This document shows positions 42,557 through 55,316 of a stretch of DNA of 64,000 bases, in pieces. The stretch's first letter is position 1, and every line of letters begins with the position of its first letter. The notes under the pieces were generated by a model. The model was not told the origin of the DNA and made no database searches. It was given only the letters and a program-made list of their open reading frames with translations. The position numbers were made by a program, and so were the translations under genes. This DNA comes from Himantopus leucocephalus (taxonomy: Eukaryota > Chordata > Aves > Charadriiformes > Recurvirostridae), in the NCBI GenBank assembly GCA_003993805.1, contig RSEF01000005.1:16387324-16451323 (forward strand), in the 5' to 3' direction.

Positions 42557-43924
42557 ATATTCAGTGTGAATCCCTGCATGTCACTTGCATGACTTTTCAG
42601 CCAAGGACAGTTTTTCAGAAAAGGCTGATTTACTTTTGCCTTGCATTTTGTGTAGTAATTTTCTCTAACACAGACTGAATAAAACACTAAGAGTTTGGAG
42701 CTGGTGCTATTTCATATCCACTTTACAGTTGTGTAAATAGCAGCATCAGGGAACACAACTGTGGATAGTAACACCTTACTAATGATCCCGTTACTAGAAC
42801 CCTTCATTAGAGAAAGAAATGTTCTGGGAACAAGAGAGAACTGTTTTTCAGTCCTATCCAAACTTGGAGTCTGCCAAAGACACCACTCTGAAACAAATTT
42901 ATCATTTCGAGAGAGAGACTAATAAATAATGAAACATCATTGTTGTTTAAATATAGCACTTATGGCATACTCGTTGTTAACCAACAATGTTCCCACAGTC
43001 TTTCAGAAATGCTAAACATAAGTAACTCATTATCCTGATTTTTAACCATAAGGCCAATAACTATTTCATGAAGTGGAATGAAAAATTAGGTACATTTGCT
43101 ACATTTAATACATATAATTTTTCCATCCATGTAGGTCTTCAATTTTCTTTTGAAATAAAACCAACCCAATGCCCTATTTGTAAGTATTGATACATTTCTG
43201 TAGTAGGGAAACTAGTCACTGATTTCAGAAGACCAGCTGCATGTCACATGTTGCTTGCTCTTCATTTCACTTGAGAGCACACTGTCAAAAAACTTCTTAA
43301 AAAAAATCTGAGTGGAAAGGCCTGGTCTGGCCACTAGTATCTCTTTTGGCTGGATGAGCAATTAAAAGAATGTCTAGAGAGAAATATCACTCCTCTTTTA
43401 ACTTGAGTTAGCTAATTGCCAATTAATTCAAGTCAATGAATACTCTGCAAATGTTAATCTAGGCACTGTAGGACAAAAACATTTGTGGTTTACTTCAGGG
43501 CTCAGACTAGTACTGGTAACAAACTATCTGGATAAAAGGAGGAACAAAAATCTTAGGCTGAACAAACCCAAGTACACTGATTTTTAAAAAACTCAGTGTG
43601 TGTACACCGTTGCTGCATATGAGTTTTGCATATATGATCTTTATATTCAAGTAATGTAATTTATCCCCACAAATTGGAAGTTGCTGTTGTAAATCTTAGA
43701 AGTATTTATGGGTGCTCATTCCTGAAAATGTACTAGCATTTGCAGGATCTGCAAACCTTCAAGGATGCCAGTTTAGAAAATCAACCCTTAAAGCAAACAA
43801 AAGCATTAATACAAATCAAGTGGAGCATAGGACAATGCTTGAAGTGTAATATTCTTGCTCTTTATTCTCAGTTATCTTCACAAACACTGTAGTTTCAATT
43901 AGGGTTAAATCAGTTCAGTTACAG

Positions 43925-44105
43925 TGTCTAACTCTGCTGACTGCAGTGAAGTTGCTTTAGATCTACAACAGTGGAAAATGGATTAAAATTTGGCCCACAG
44001 CAACATGATTTCCATAGCCGTAAAATAAGGATAGTAACACTTACTTGCCTTGCAAGGGCTGTAGAAGGATTAACTGATTAATCCTTGCAAAGAATGTTGG
44101 AAAGG
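43925..44105 (+). mobile_element. MIR-like SINE with flanking old repeat
   Basis: The right part reads AGCCGTAAAATAAGGATAGT, AACACTTACTTGCCTTGCAA, AAGGATTAACTGATTAATCC and TTGCAAAGAATGTTGG, matching the MIR 3' half (CTGTAAAATGGGGATAATA, GAGGATTAAATGAG, GTAAAGCGCTTTG). The left part (TGCAGTGAAGTTGCTTTAG, ATCTACAACAGTGG, AAAATTTGGCCCA) resembles an old amniote repeat whose usual form includes TTACACCAGTGTAA and ends AATTTGGCCC. The two may be one element or neighbours. Confidence 0.65.
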
Positions 44106-47100
44106 GATCTAAACCCTTACGTATTAACAACCAGGAAAACTGCATCTTAAAAACAAACTGGAAAGAAAGGTCTAGATAATTTCTTATTAATAGCTTCCAT
44201 TTCATTTCCCAATTCTTCTAATGCATAGATATCTGGTCTCCTACAATATGCATCTTAGGCTCTTCTTAGTTGCACTCGAAAGAACTTTGTTACTGAGCAT
44301 CCTACTTATGGAAACCAATAATTGCTCTTAATTACTCAGTCTTCTCATTGAACAGATGTTTATTTTTCTATAGCAATTGTTATCTCTAATTATTGCCTTT
44401 AAAATAAACAGAGCCTTATATCAAGAGACAGGCAAATTATACAGTATCAATTTATAATTGCGTATGGGGAAAGGAGGTATAGGGTTGTCTATAAATCTAA
44501 AAGAATGAGGATGGAGCTACCCATGTTGGTAATGAAATAATTTGACCATGGGCTCTTCTACAGACAGATTCTAGTGTTACAAGGCTTTCTGAGGGCTCAG
44601 GCAATAACTGTTTCTAAATTCAATAAACTGTAATTACAGTAGGACTAAAGCCAGAGTTCAAATGCTCAGTAGGAGCTTGGAAGGAGATGCTCATCAGTGT
44701 CGGGATTCACGTGCCTCAGCTCAGAGCACAGGGAAGCTGCACACTAAATTGCTATAGCCTAGATTTATTCTCCTGAGCTATGAGCGCTGTCAAATGTACA
44801 CTGGCGCAGCCAGCCGAAGGGACACACTCCTAAGCTCAAAGATTGGTGAGAACAATGCATCAGCTCAGATGTGACTGGATCCACATGCCTGATATTAGAG
44901 AACAAGAGACACAGACATGTATATATATACACAGCAGCTCACTAGGAGCAGGTTTTACACTGTATGCCTCAGAGATTATGGTAGGATCATCCTCCAAGCT
45001 CAGCAGGATCAAAACACACAGAACCAACATCACCTCTATTGATTTTTATCTTGGTCTCTTTCTTACAATATTTCATAAATCAATACTTCTCAGAAACACT
45101 TTGTGCCCCCTGAATATAGCAAAGAACGTGACTGTTGAGTCCTTTTGACATGCTCTCTTTCCCATTATACCACAGCCACTCACGTGTCTAAAGAGCTCCC
45201 ACCCCCCCTTCAAGGGAACCGGGACACAAACCTTGATAGGCACACTGTATGCTGCTTTTGTAAAATGCCATTATTTCATCAGCCAAACTCTAACAAACCC
45301 TTGAAGTCCTCTGGGATCTATCAGCAGCTTGTGATGTCTAGTGGGCTGAGCTCCTATTTCAGACCAAGTCTTTGTTCCCATATAAAAACACTTAAGAGGC
45401 TAAGCTTTGCTGCCACAGGAGAAGTGCGGACTTCAGCCTCCAAAGTGCACACCTGAAAACATTTGTGCAGCACCCCCACCCCCTGCAGACAGGGAAAGAG
45501 AAGAGTGGTATCATTGTTTTTGAACGAAAAAGATAAATTAAATATAAAGATCTTTCCATTGATGCAACAGAAAAAAATTTTCCCCTTTTAACATCTCTGG
45601 ATGGGTATTGGGAAAACTCTGCTTTTGCCCTCAACTCTCCTAGTCAAAAGCTTTTCTTTCCACTTTCCAAGAGCCGTACATCTCCTTGAAACACTCTTTC
45701 TGAGGAATGATGAGATACATGTACCCCTTCAGACTTCATTAATCCTTTGTCAGATGACCAGAGATGGCCATTTTCAGGTATAGCAGGAAGCCAGCACAGC
45801 TCTGTCTATCCTGCCTAAGATAGCTTTTAGAAAACGTGTCACTATAACTAGGTAGCATCTGGGTAATGAGCCACAATGTCCCCGCTTGGTCCGGTGATCT
45901 ATTGAGAAGGTCTAATGCACTAACAAGGAGGGAACCATACGCAGCAGAGAAAGAGGAGGTGAGGAAGGAGGAGGGGAAACAGCAGATAAACCGCTCTTCA
46001 CGTGTGCTTTTAGCTGATGTTAATCCCATTTTCTATGCTCATTTCTTACATCTCCCCTTCTTCACCACACGTCTCCCCCCTCCCTCTGTCAGGAAGTCCT
46101 CCCACCCTTTTGACCCTCCCATCAACCGAGATTGTTTCAGCTAGGTTATATGTATATTAAGCACTTGATTAAAAAGGAGGGTTACCATGGAAAACCCTTA
46201 TACAGAAGACAAAGGTCATGCTCTTCACAAGATTAGGCTCACCACAGAACACTTCATCTACCCAGCTCAGTGCTGTTACAGCTTACTGTGCCCTCTGACA
46301 TCTCTTAATCACCCGCTGACAGATTCCTAACAGGATTTTCACTGACTGCCGATATGCTGCACTGCAGGCTCAAGAAGTGATTTGGATTAACCATACTTGC
46401 AGCCATGCTATGGACAAGGTGCCAAACAGCAAGTCACAAGCACATGCAGCACATCCCAATTCTCATGAATTCCAGAAGGGCTTGTTAATGGCAGTGGGAT
46501 ATGGCCCATACACAGCCAGGGGAGAAATGCATTGGATAGTCACTGCATACATTGTTCTACAGCTACAGATTTCTTTCCAAGGACAAATTGTTCTGTACAC
46601 AGTAGAACTAATAGGGGCTGACCTCTTGCAGATTTCATTTAGGGTTAGAAACCCCTAAATTTCATTTCATTATCCACCACAAAACCCTGGATCCTCCTCA
46701 TGTTCCCTAATGAGATCTCCAGTCCCATCCCAACAGGTCCTCACCATATCTATGGACTTCTACCCCCACTGTCTGTAGCTACTTACGTCTCTTGCAGTAA
46801 CACTGTCCACAGTTTTACCCATTTGTCCTGCAGTTCACCTATGACTTGCATAGTTTTCTTCCATATAGCTTACTCTCTCCTTTCTCCTATGTAGAAGACA
46901 ACAGATGCTGTGGCTAGTCCAGACCTGTGAGCACATCATCTTGTTGGTCAACCATCATCTATCAAACAGAATATCTAACACCTGTGTTGTCCCTGTATTT
47001 CCTTCTCAGATTTGGTTCTTTCTCCTGTACTCAGTCAACAGCATCCAACAGCTTGAAAGGACTTCATTATCTATGAAAGACTTCTGAGACTGTGAGACCT

Positions 47101-47765
47101 TTATGTTAACATCATTCCATGGACATACTCCCACCATACATTTTCATGTTATCAAATACAAGAGGAGAATCAGGCTGGGGTTCCGGTAAGAGCACAGTAG
47201 AAACATCTCACCTTCCCTGCTCTGTATTTGGCTCCCATGGTATGGCCCTAGCCCTTTTCAAAATGATACTGAGACCTCCCAAGAGGGCAGTGGACTTTGG
47301 AATTTAAATCCTGTTGAGTTAATGTGTAAGTTCAAACCTCTCCGAATTGCTAATGCAGTTCCTCTTACTATAGTTTCAGACTTCTTAAGCTCCTCTTTGG
47401 ATGCACGATATCTTGATTATTTATTTTAAAAAAATAATAATTAATGTGACTTCCTAGTGAAACAAAGTTAATACAGACACCTCGCATGTCTAGCTGTTCA
47501 CGCACCCTCCAGCTCCAACAACTCTGGATGTCACTGGCAAACACCAACTAAATTCAACAATGAGCCCTCAGTAACAGGTTCAACAAAAGTCAGCAGCTGG
47601 CTACAGAGAGACCTTGTAAGTTGCCCCAGTACAGGAAAGGTAAGGATACAGATTAGGCTTCAGTCATTCAGTCTGGCCAAGAGAAGCAGCCTTGCTGGTC
47701 AGTCAGTATGAGAATGAACTCCTGAGCAGAGTCCAGTTGTACTGCCTTGGTGGCAGGTTAGACAA

Positions 47766-47789
47766 GGGGACAGGGGAGAGGGGACAGGG
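47766..47789 (+). other. G-quadruplex motif
   Basis: Four G-tracts (GGGG, GGGG, GGGG, GGG) are separated by three loops of exactly three bases (ACA, AGA, ACA). It sits within a locally G-rich 47740-47880 block that also contains GGGGG at 47797-47801. On the BRSK2 transcript strand this would be C-rich, so a quadruplex would form in the non-transcribed strand. Confidence 0.8.
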
Positions 47790-48593
47790 ACGAAGAGGGG
47801 GTGGCCCTGAGGCTACTGGAGGGGCAAGAGGTCAAGGGAAGGTCTGGAGAGTCGTAACAGCAGACTGGGGGGCCTGCAGAACACAGCTCCATAGGGTGAA
47901 ATGGACAAGAATAATTTTAATAAGATTCTGATATGTTCACATTACTCCTACAACCCGACATGTGGGCCTACGTAGACTCAATGTGAGCAAATGTTTTAAG
48001 TGCCTTCTGTCCTCCATAGTGGATTGTGTGCATTACAAAACTATGAAGGCAAGGATCTCATGACACAATTGTACCAGACTGCTTTTCCCATTTTGCAATA
48101 TGTTCCTCTGTAAAAAGTGTAGGAAATACCACATTCTCTTAATTATACTGAATATGAGAAACTCTCAGCCTTTGGCTTAGGACAATGGGAAGAAAGACCA
48201 TTTGAAAACTGTTTTCTGGCTTAAAAAAAGGAAAGTCACGGCAAAAGAATTGAAGGTCAAAAAAATTAGACTATTATAATTTTAATGAACAGAAACAGGC
48301 ATATAAAAAAAAACAATTTTCAAAAGTATTTCCTTTAATGTGAGAATAATGGCTCAGGTCACAGCATGGAGCTGAAAGCATTTATCGACTTCTACACTAA
48401 GAACAGGAGCTGCCTGCTCATGTAGTACAAACTTCACTACAGCAGGTTCACCATGTTCCTTACAGACAGAGAAAAGCAGGGGGTCATATTCAATACACGG
48501 TTATAAAAAAAGGCCCAAGCACCTCATTAATTTAAGGTAAGGTTTATGAGAAACAATGTAATACCTAGAGAGCACGGTCAGCTGTGCCTCCAC

Positions 48594-48632
48594 AAAAAAA
48601 AAAAAAAAAANAAAAAAAAAAAAAAAAAAAAA
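48594..48632. repeat. Poly-A run interrupted by one N
   Basis: Thirty-eight A residues with a single N at 48611, followed by GAGAAAGAAAATG. The N probably marks a contig join inside the homopolymer, so true length is unknown. It may be the tail of an unrecognised retroposon, but no parent copy is visible upstream. Confidence 0.85.
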
Positions 48633-51500
48633 GAGAAAGAAAATGAAGTGAATTTAATTTCCTTTCAAAAGAAAGGTAGTTGGATAAATACAAACATGCA
48701 CACGGCAACCCACCTTCTGAAACCCTGCTTCATCACTTGGAAATTCATACCAGAGTAGCTGAGGCTAAGTACGTCCCAAAATAAAGTTCAATTTCAAACT
48801 CAGGCAGGAACTGGTGATTATAAAAGGACAGTAGCATGAAAACTGTGCTGTCAAAACACATCTTTGTGTCACACTTCTGTTCAAGGTTATCTGTGCAACA
48901 AGCCCTGCCTGGGTTGCTGGAAGACCCCACAGTGAATTTTTCTCTTCTGGAAGAATTCACTGGGGAGGGTGATGAACAAACCCATGGGTCTGATCTGAAG
49001 CCTACTGAAGTCAATACGAAGGCTTATCTGTTTCAGGAATCTGCAGACCAGTTTCTTCATCAGCAGCTCACAGCTGCCTCTAATGGGTATTGCTGTAAAG
49101 AATGAGATGGAAGTGCTGAAAGATCTGGCTCTAGGAGACCTTATAGCTATGCCAGAACCAGCTGTTCTCAACAGTTACCAAAGTATACAACTCCCTGTAT
49201 GTGTTGACTATCACTAAGGCAAACCAAAACTGCAGGCATTGTCATTCTTGAATCTACAGCACCTTTTACTGCACCACTCCCCGACACAGGAAAGGGTTCT
49301 ACCTTTACTCAGACTGGAAATTTGTTAGTATCAACATGAAATCCTTAAATTAGGCTCCCCACAAACACTAGTTCAAGGCCAGACCCACAATAAAGAAGGG
49401 TAAAGAGTGGATGAGTTTTCTAGATGTCAACAGAGAATCTCATCCCCAGGGGTTTTTCTCTGATTGCTCTCTGTTCTACTAATAATTGTATTTCTTGGCC
49501 CCACACAGTTAGCATGAGGTGTCAGAGGACTGAGAAAGGTTCAATCAAAAAAATCACCTTAAGAAGAAGGACAAGTTTTAAGCCTGGACAAATACATGGA
49601 AATAAGCAAAAGACCAATAAGCATCTTCTCTCTAAAAGCTACAAAGTCTGGGCAAAAGTTAAAAACACCACCCCTCAGGAACAACACTCCCACACAAGGA
49701 CTCAGTTTTCCCTGCACATACACTAGTGTAATCCCATTGGCTTCCTTGGAATCGTTCCCAATTCCCACCGACCAAGAAGAGCCGTGGCCCTCCCAGCCTC
49801 TCCAAGGAGGTGACACAACACAGCGCAGTCTACAAACAATGGCCACAGAGGAGCTCAGTGTTGACTCAGAGCCACTCATGCTCAGAAGAGGAGGCAGCTC
49901 AGAAATAATTGAGATTGCTGTGCCCGTTCAGTGTTCTGACATACACAGGGGATAAACGTGCTAAGATAATACAGTACTACCCAGCAATAATGGCATTAGA
50001 CAAATCATGTATCACTTTCTGCAAAGCCACTGGCCTTAAGGGATACTGCCTGTAAAGAGCACAAGAAAATACTGTCTTGTCCTTATGAACATTACACACA
50101 CACTTATGTTCTTTGGCTTTGTATTACGAGCTCCTAAGTGACTAGAAACTGCTGTGGTAGTCTTTACTCATACTGCAGGGTCAGGCCACTCGCACATTAA
50201 GGCTATGGCAAAGCTGCATAGGATGGGGTATGTAAGAGTCTCTCCTGAACACAAGAATCATCAGCAGCTAAATAGCATTTATCTGGCAGGACAGGCATCC
50301 CACAGAAACATTATTTGTCTGTGACCCTCTATGCTTAAGACACTAAAGGTTAGAGGCTGCAGTCCAAATCTTATTAGGGGAATAATTTAAAAAAATCTCA
50401 GCAAGGATGACTTTAAAAAGAGAATCAGGAACTCTAGCAAAGGGCAAATATAGAAAAGCCTCAGTCTTCAGAGATGGAAAGTCCAATTCTGGTAATTCAA
50501 TCTGCAAACCAATGAGCATGTTTTTTTCAGTTGGACAAACAAAACCAGTATGGGAAACACTGTGAGCTGGAGTGACCTATGTAATGTCACAAAACGGTGC
50601 AACGGCACTGCCGTAAGCACAGGATCTGCTTCCTGAGATCCAGCCCTGGTCAATGAGGCCTCCCGCGCAAGCAGACTGGATACGTACAGTAGAAACAGGC
50701 ATGCCTGAAAGCACGTGTGTACTGTGGGCCTTACCATAGTGTGTGTAGCAGATTCAGCCCCACAGATTTCAGCTGCAGAAGGACCCGCCCTAAGTTTCCT
50801 GAGGGACCATTTTCACTTGCAGATACAAGACTTTAACAGTCCTTAACACTAGATCCCCTCCCTTCCCTTTCACTGGGATGGAAGCCCTAGCAAGCTCCAG
50901 GAGAGAGACAGAGAAACACACAAAGAGAAGCTTACTTCTCAGATAAGGTTTGTCTCAACAGAGGCTTTTATTCATAGTTGCAGTTGAGAAAGAGCAAAGG
51001 TGCTCCCCTCTGGTCCGATTCAAGGGAATTAAGGCAAATCTGTGGCCCTGTGTGACTACAAGTTGTCAAATATGAAGGAGAATCCCTCTGCCCACAGCAT
51101 CAACTGTAAATCCCACTAACCACAACATGAAGAAGCCTAAAATGAAGGTTCTTTTGAAAACCTTTGTCTCTCTTCTCTGCAGTATACTCTACTTAAAATC
51201 TACCTCTGCAGCTGTATGTGACTGTTGCTGTGTACTGTACCTAATGCTGTACTGGGCAAGAGAAGGTGCCTTCTGAGAGCACAGAGGCAACCAGGTGAGC
51301 AGGAACGTCCAGACTGCACTTGGTGGCAGTGCCCTGGAAACAGCATAAAGAAAATCAGGGTAGCAGATGGCCAGTTATTTAGCAACAGGGTTAAAGAAAC
51401 AAATAAACTCTTCCCTAAACATGCTGCCTGACTTGTGCTAGTGGTCCAGAATCCACTGGGAGGAGAAAAGAAAAAAAGAATCTGGAATCTGCTGCGTGTT

Positions 51501-52342
51501 ACAGAGTCACAGAATCACGCAGGCTGGGAGGGACCTCTTGAGATCATCTAGTCCAAGCCCCTGCTCAAGTAGGGCCTGCTAGAGCAGGCTGCCCAAAACC
51601 ATGTCCAGTTGGGTTTTGAATACCTCCACAGATGGAGACTCCATAACCTCTCTGACTACCTGTTCCATTGTTTGACCACCCTCACAGTAAAAAAGTGTTT
51701 TCTTGTGTTCAGATTGAATTGTGTTTTAATTTGTGCCTATTGCCTCTTGTCCTGTCAGTGGGACTACTGAGAAGAGTCAGCTCCCTCTTCCTTTCCTCCT
51801 GTCATGTATTTATACCCATTGATGAGAAACCCTTGAGCTTTTTCACCAGGCCGAACAGTCACAGCTCTCCTCTTACAAGAGATGCTTGAGACCCTTAATC
51901 TTTGTGGCCCTATCCTGGACTCATTCCAGTAAGTCCATATGTTTCTTGTACTGGGGAGCCCAGAACTGGATGCAGTTCTCCAGTTGTGGCCTCATCAGCG
52001 CTGAACAGAAGGGAAGGATCACTTCCCTCGATCTAGTCGATCCTGCAGCCCAGTATACTGTTGACCGCCTTCACTACAAGGGTGCATGGCTGGCTTATGG
52101 CCAGCTTGTTGTCCACCAGGACCCCAGGGTCCTCCTCTGCATATCTGCCTTCCAGCTGGCTGGTCCCCTGCATGTACTGGTGCCTGGGGTTACTCCTCCC
52201 CAAGTGCAAGATTTTGCATTTACCCTTGCTGAACTCTGTGACGTTCCTGCGTGCCCAGTTCTCCAGTGTGTCAAAGTACCTCTGGATGGCAGCACAACCA
52301 TCTGGTGTATCAGCCATTCCTCTAGGTTTTGGTCTCAAAAAT
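51501..52342 (-). mobile_element. CR1 LINE, 3' 840 bp
   Basis: This is the longest CR1 copy that keeps its 3' end. The plus-strand read starts ACAGAGTCACAGAATCACGC and GGGAGGGACCTCTTGAGATC at the tail. It runs through the untranslated region (CACCTGGTGAAAAAG-type block, GGGGAGCCCAGAACTGGATG) into the C-terminal part of ORF2. It is 5'-truncated near 52342, just inside the position where the RT catalytic motif would follow. Confidence 0.93.
52033..52342 (-). pseudogene. CR1 ORF2 C-terminal fragment
   Basis: The minus-strand frame includes DTPDGCAAIQR, LENWARRNVTEFSKGKCKI, LHLGRSNPRHQYM and DPGVLVDNKLAISQ, then NSILGCRID. These are the segments that follow the RT catalytic core in CR1 ORF2. The frame closes after GCRID, well before the expected end of the protein. 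It is not functional. Confidence 0.88.
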
Positions 52343-53968
52343 ACGATGTATTGCATTTGGTTCCTTCAGTGATTTCCTTCCATTCAGTCTCTATAGGTAT
52401 TAATGATCAAAGAACACTTTCAGAGCATTTTAAGGATGTTTAATAGAACAACAATGTTTCTTTGCAGCAGTTTTGAAGAGCATTACATGAATTATTCTAA
52501 GTAATTCTGCACGTTTTCTACATGTTTTATCCTAAAAGAAAACATTTCCCCTGAAGTTTTCTAGCTAGTACTAAATCAGAAGCTGTACAACAAAGAGGGA
52601 ATGAGAAAGATGTGAATGAGCTGTTTGTTTCTCTTCAGCCATGACACAGTGCATTCACAGGAGTCCTCCTATAAGCAGAGACCTTACTAGCTTAAGGATA
52701 ACTTCATGTGCTTCTGCTCTGACTATAGGCAACGTCGTGAATGGGCCATTGCTGTGGTAAATTCATGCTTTTATTAGCTGGACGTGTGAAACACGACTTC
52801 TCCTTCCTCACCCCAACCTTCCGCCTGATTCTTTCGGCTTAGATGCCCTCACAAGACAGCCAGCCATACAAATTGCTCTCTACTTCTTCCCACACAGCAG
52901 GAAAGAGCCACTGCTGGACTGAGTATTCTGCTGCTGACAATAATGACAGCTTACCCTTTCCCTACCGCAGTGAAGTTTATCTGCCAACCTTATCCCTACC
53001 TCAAACACTCCCAATCAATCCTTTTTTTTTAAATTGCTACATGGAAGAAGAGTAACAATACATGTAATCAAAGCTGAGACTTCGTCTTCCAGAGACGTGG
53101 CTTTAAGGTCTGGTTGGTCTCATTCTAGTTCCAAGTGGGGATCCCCACCGCAAATCCTAGCGCAACACATGCTGTTTTCCAGAGCCCAGAAATGCCAGGT
53201 GAGCAGTGAGGTGCACTGGGAAGTCAGCAGAGTGCTCTGTATAGTGTCTGCCTAGATGTTCCTCACGTGTCCTAACTGTTCAAACCAAACTGGTTTAAAA
53301 TCTTTTTTCCTTTATGTTTATTTTTAAATGGAATTAACACACCTGGATAATAAATAATGATTTTTTTTAAATCCATTTAATTTTACTTCAATTTCAAAAC
53401 CAAACAGAAGTTGATGCAAATTACCTATAAAGAATGTATGTCCATTTACAGTGCGTAGAAAATGCCAGTCATCAATCTATAATTTAGCAAAAAATTTTAA
53501 AGAATGGATACAAGTAAATGCACATTAACTACATTATGACTTCAATGACTGGGCAGTAGTAAAGAATGTCTTCCTAACCACAGAAAAAAACCACTAAATT
53601 TTGTGTAAAAATTTTTTTTTGCAAATCAACATACCTGGATGGCCACCAACTTGAAAATCAACCTTTCCTTAGGAAAATAGCTAAAATGTACAAATGACAA
53701 ATAAGTATGGAATCAATAAATGAAATCAAGGTTTTGCCCTTGCTGATTTAAACCATAATAAAAAGCCACGATTTAAATTGCCTTGATTTAAATAAAAATT
53801 ATATAAATTCATCAACCCTGCTTTTCAGAAAAATAATTCTCTTCACAGCTAGATCAGCCCCCTGTCAGAACTCAACAAAAGTGCAAACAAGAGCGCATTG
53901 CTGTAGTCAAACCCTAGCTCCTCGGCAGCATCCTTGCCACTTCTGCACTTAACTTACTGGCATCTTAT
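52343..53968. other. AT-rich spacer between two CR1 copies
   Basis: Unique sequence; 53280-53820 is strongly AT-rich with several A and T runs. No gene seen. Confidence 0.55.
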
Positions 53969-54309
53969 AGCAGCTTTCCAGTATCTGAAGGTCACTTACA
54001 ATAAAGCTGGAGAGGGACTTTTTACAAGGGCATGTACTGATAGGACAAGGGGGAATGGCTTCAAACTGGAAGAAGGTAGATTTAGATTAGATATTAGGAA
54101 GAAATTTTTCACTATGAAGGTGGTGAGGCACTGGAACAGGTTGCCCAGGGAAGTTGTGGAAGCCCCATCCCTGGAAGCATTTAAGGCCAGGTTGGATGGG
54201 GCTTTGAGCAACCTGGTCTAGTGGGAGGTGTCCCTGCCCATGGCAGGGGGGTTGGAACTAGATGGTCTTTAAGATCCTTTCCAACCTAAACCATTCTATG
54301 ATTCTATGA
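53969..54309 (+). mobile_element. CR1 LINE 3' end
   Basis: This plus-strand copy begins near CAGCTTTCCAGTATCTGAAG, encodes the last part of ORF2, then carries the short 3' untranslated region (AACTAGATGGTCTTTAAG, TTCCAACCTAAACC) and ends ATTCTATGATTCTATGA. It matches the common form well and looks like one of the younger insertions here. Confidence 0.95.
53985..54221 (+). pseudogene. CR1 ORF2 C-terminal tail
   Basis: The open frame gives YLKVTYNKAGEGLFTRA, DRTRGNGFKLEEGRFRLDI, RKKFFTMKVVRHWNRLPREV and ARLDGALSNLV followed by a stop. This is the end of the CR1 ORF2 protein with its natural stop. It is intact locally but lacks all catalytic domains because of 5' truncation. Confidence 0.9.
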
Positions 54310-54879
54310 GCTAGAGCTTTGCTCTGTGGTTCGAGGTTCACATTTCCTAATCTGCTGTTGGATGTGGCAATTCAGCTGTTCAAGACAGGGGTGCTACCGG
54401 AAGTATGTCAGCACTTGAGGTGGGTTCCAGCTTTAAGCAGAGCTTAATCTTTAACACAAAGTCAGAGAACTGTCTACAAAGTGATGGAGCTACTGAGGTG
54501 ACCCAGGTAGTGTCAACGCTAACCAAGAAGCAAAAAAGAGTTATTCATATTTACAAATATATAGGAATTTGCACTCTCTCTCCTGCTCCCATATGAGCCG
54601 ACACAGCATGAGATAATATCCAGGCTGCTATTGGGAAAGCTCAACTTCATGACACATTTAACACAGTAAGAATAGGATGCTGCAGAAAATAATCATTTTC
54701 TACAGTCATTTTCAAGACTCATGAACATATTTCAGGACTACAGAGAAAACTATTTTTAAAGAGAAAATACATAACAGAACACAGAACTAATTATGTAAAG
54801 GAGACCCATGGAATTATTACTGCTGTTTATATTGGAAGACTCAACCCAAGACTAGGACTCTACTGTGATAAACATGATG

Positions 54880-55075
54880 CATACACAAAATAGGTGCCAG
54901 GCCCTGCCTTGGGGTAGATGGTTATGATCCAAACAGACAAGGCAGTCAAAAGTACACCTAATTATATACTATTTCTCTGTTTGAAGATAAAGACTTCAGG
55001 CATGAAGAAATTGGGTAACTTGCTGAAGGTCACACGGAAACCCTGTGGCAGAGCTGGAAACCAAGAACATGCCGC
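54880..55075 (-). mobile_element. MIR-like SINE
   Basis: Plus-strand GGGTAACTTGCTGAAGGTCA, CACGGAAACCCTGTGGCAGA and GCTGGAAACCAAGAACATG are the reverse complement of the MIR core and tRNA-like half. The stretch to the left (CCAGGCCCTGCCTTGGGGTA, AACAGACAAGGCAGTC) resembles the 3' tail of amniote MIR relatives. This gives almost a full-length diverged element. Confidence 0.75.
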
Positions 55076-55217
55076 AATCACATTTTAAATTGGTGGGAGT
55101 AGGTAAAAACTAGAAAAACATTATTAATGTATTTTCAATAACAAACTATACGCTAAAGCAGAAATAATTGGCCAGCAGACCATCATTTTTATTAAATTCC
55201 AGATAAACCTCACACCC

Positions 55218-55316
55218 ACCCCCTGCTACAGCAGTGTAAAAGGAGAGTAATTCCATTTGTGCCACTAGATCTGTTCCTGACTTACAGCAGAGAATCTGAG
55301 AGCAAAATTGGGGTGC
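55218..55316. repeat. Ancient amniote interspersed repeat
   Basis: TACAGCAGTGTAAAAGGAGA, GTAATTCCATTTGTG, TTCCTGACTTACAGCAGAGA and ATCTGAGAGCAAAATTGG form two loosely inverted halves. They resemble an old amniote repeat with paired TTACACCAGTGTAA-type arms around a GGAGTTACTCC-type centre. I know it only as a recurring pattern and cannot give a family name. Confidence 0.45.

Larger units (their letters stand above)
42557..51500. other. Mostly single-copy intronic sequence
   Basis: It contains one MIR-like element (43925-44105), the G-rich motif at 47766 and the poly-A run at 48594. The 42900-44700 stretch is AT-rich. Open frames such as 49596-49955 show no recognisable product. Confidence 0.55.
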
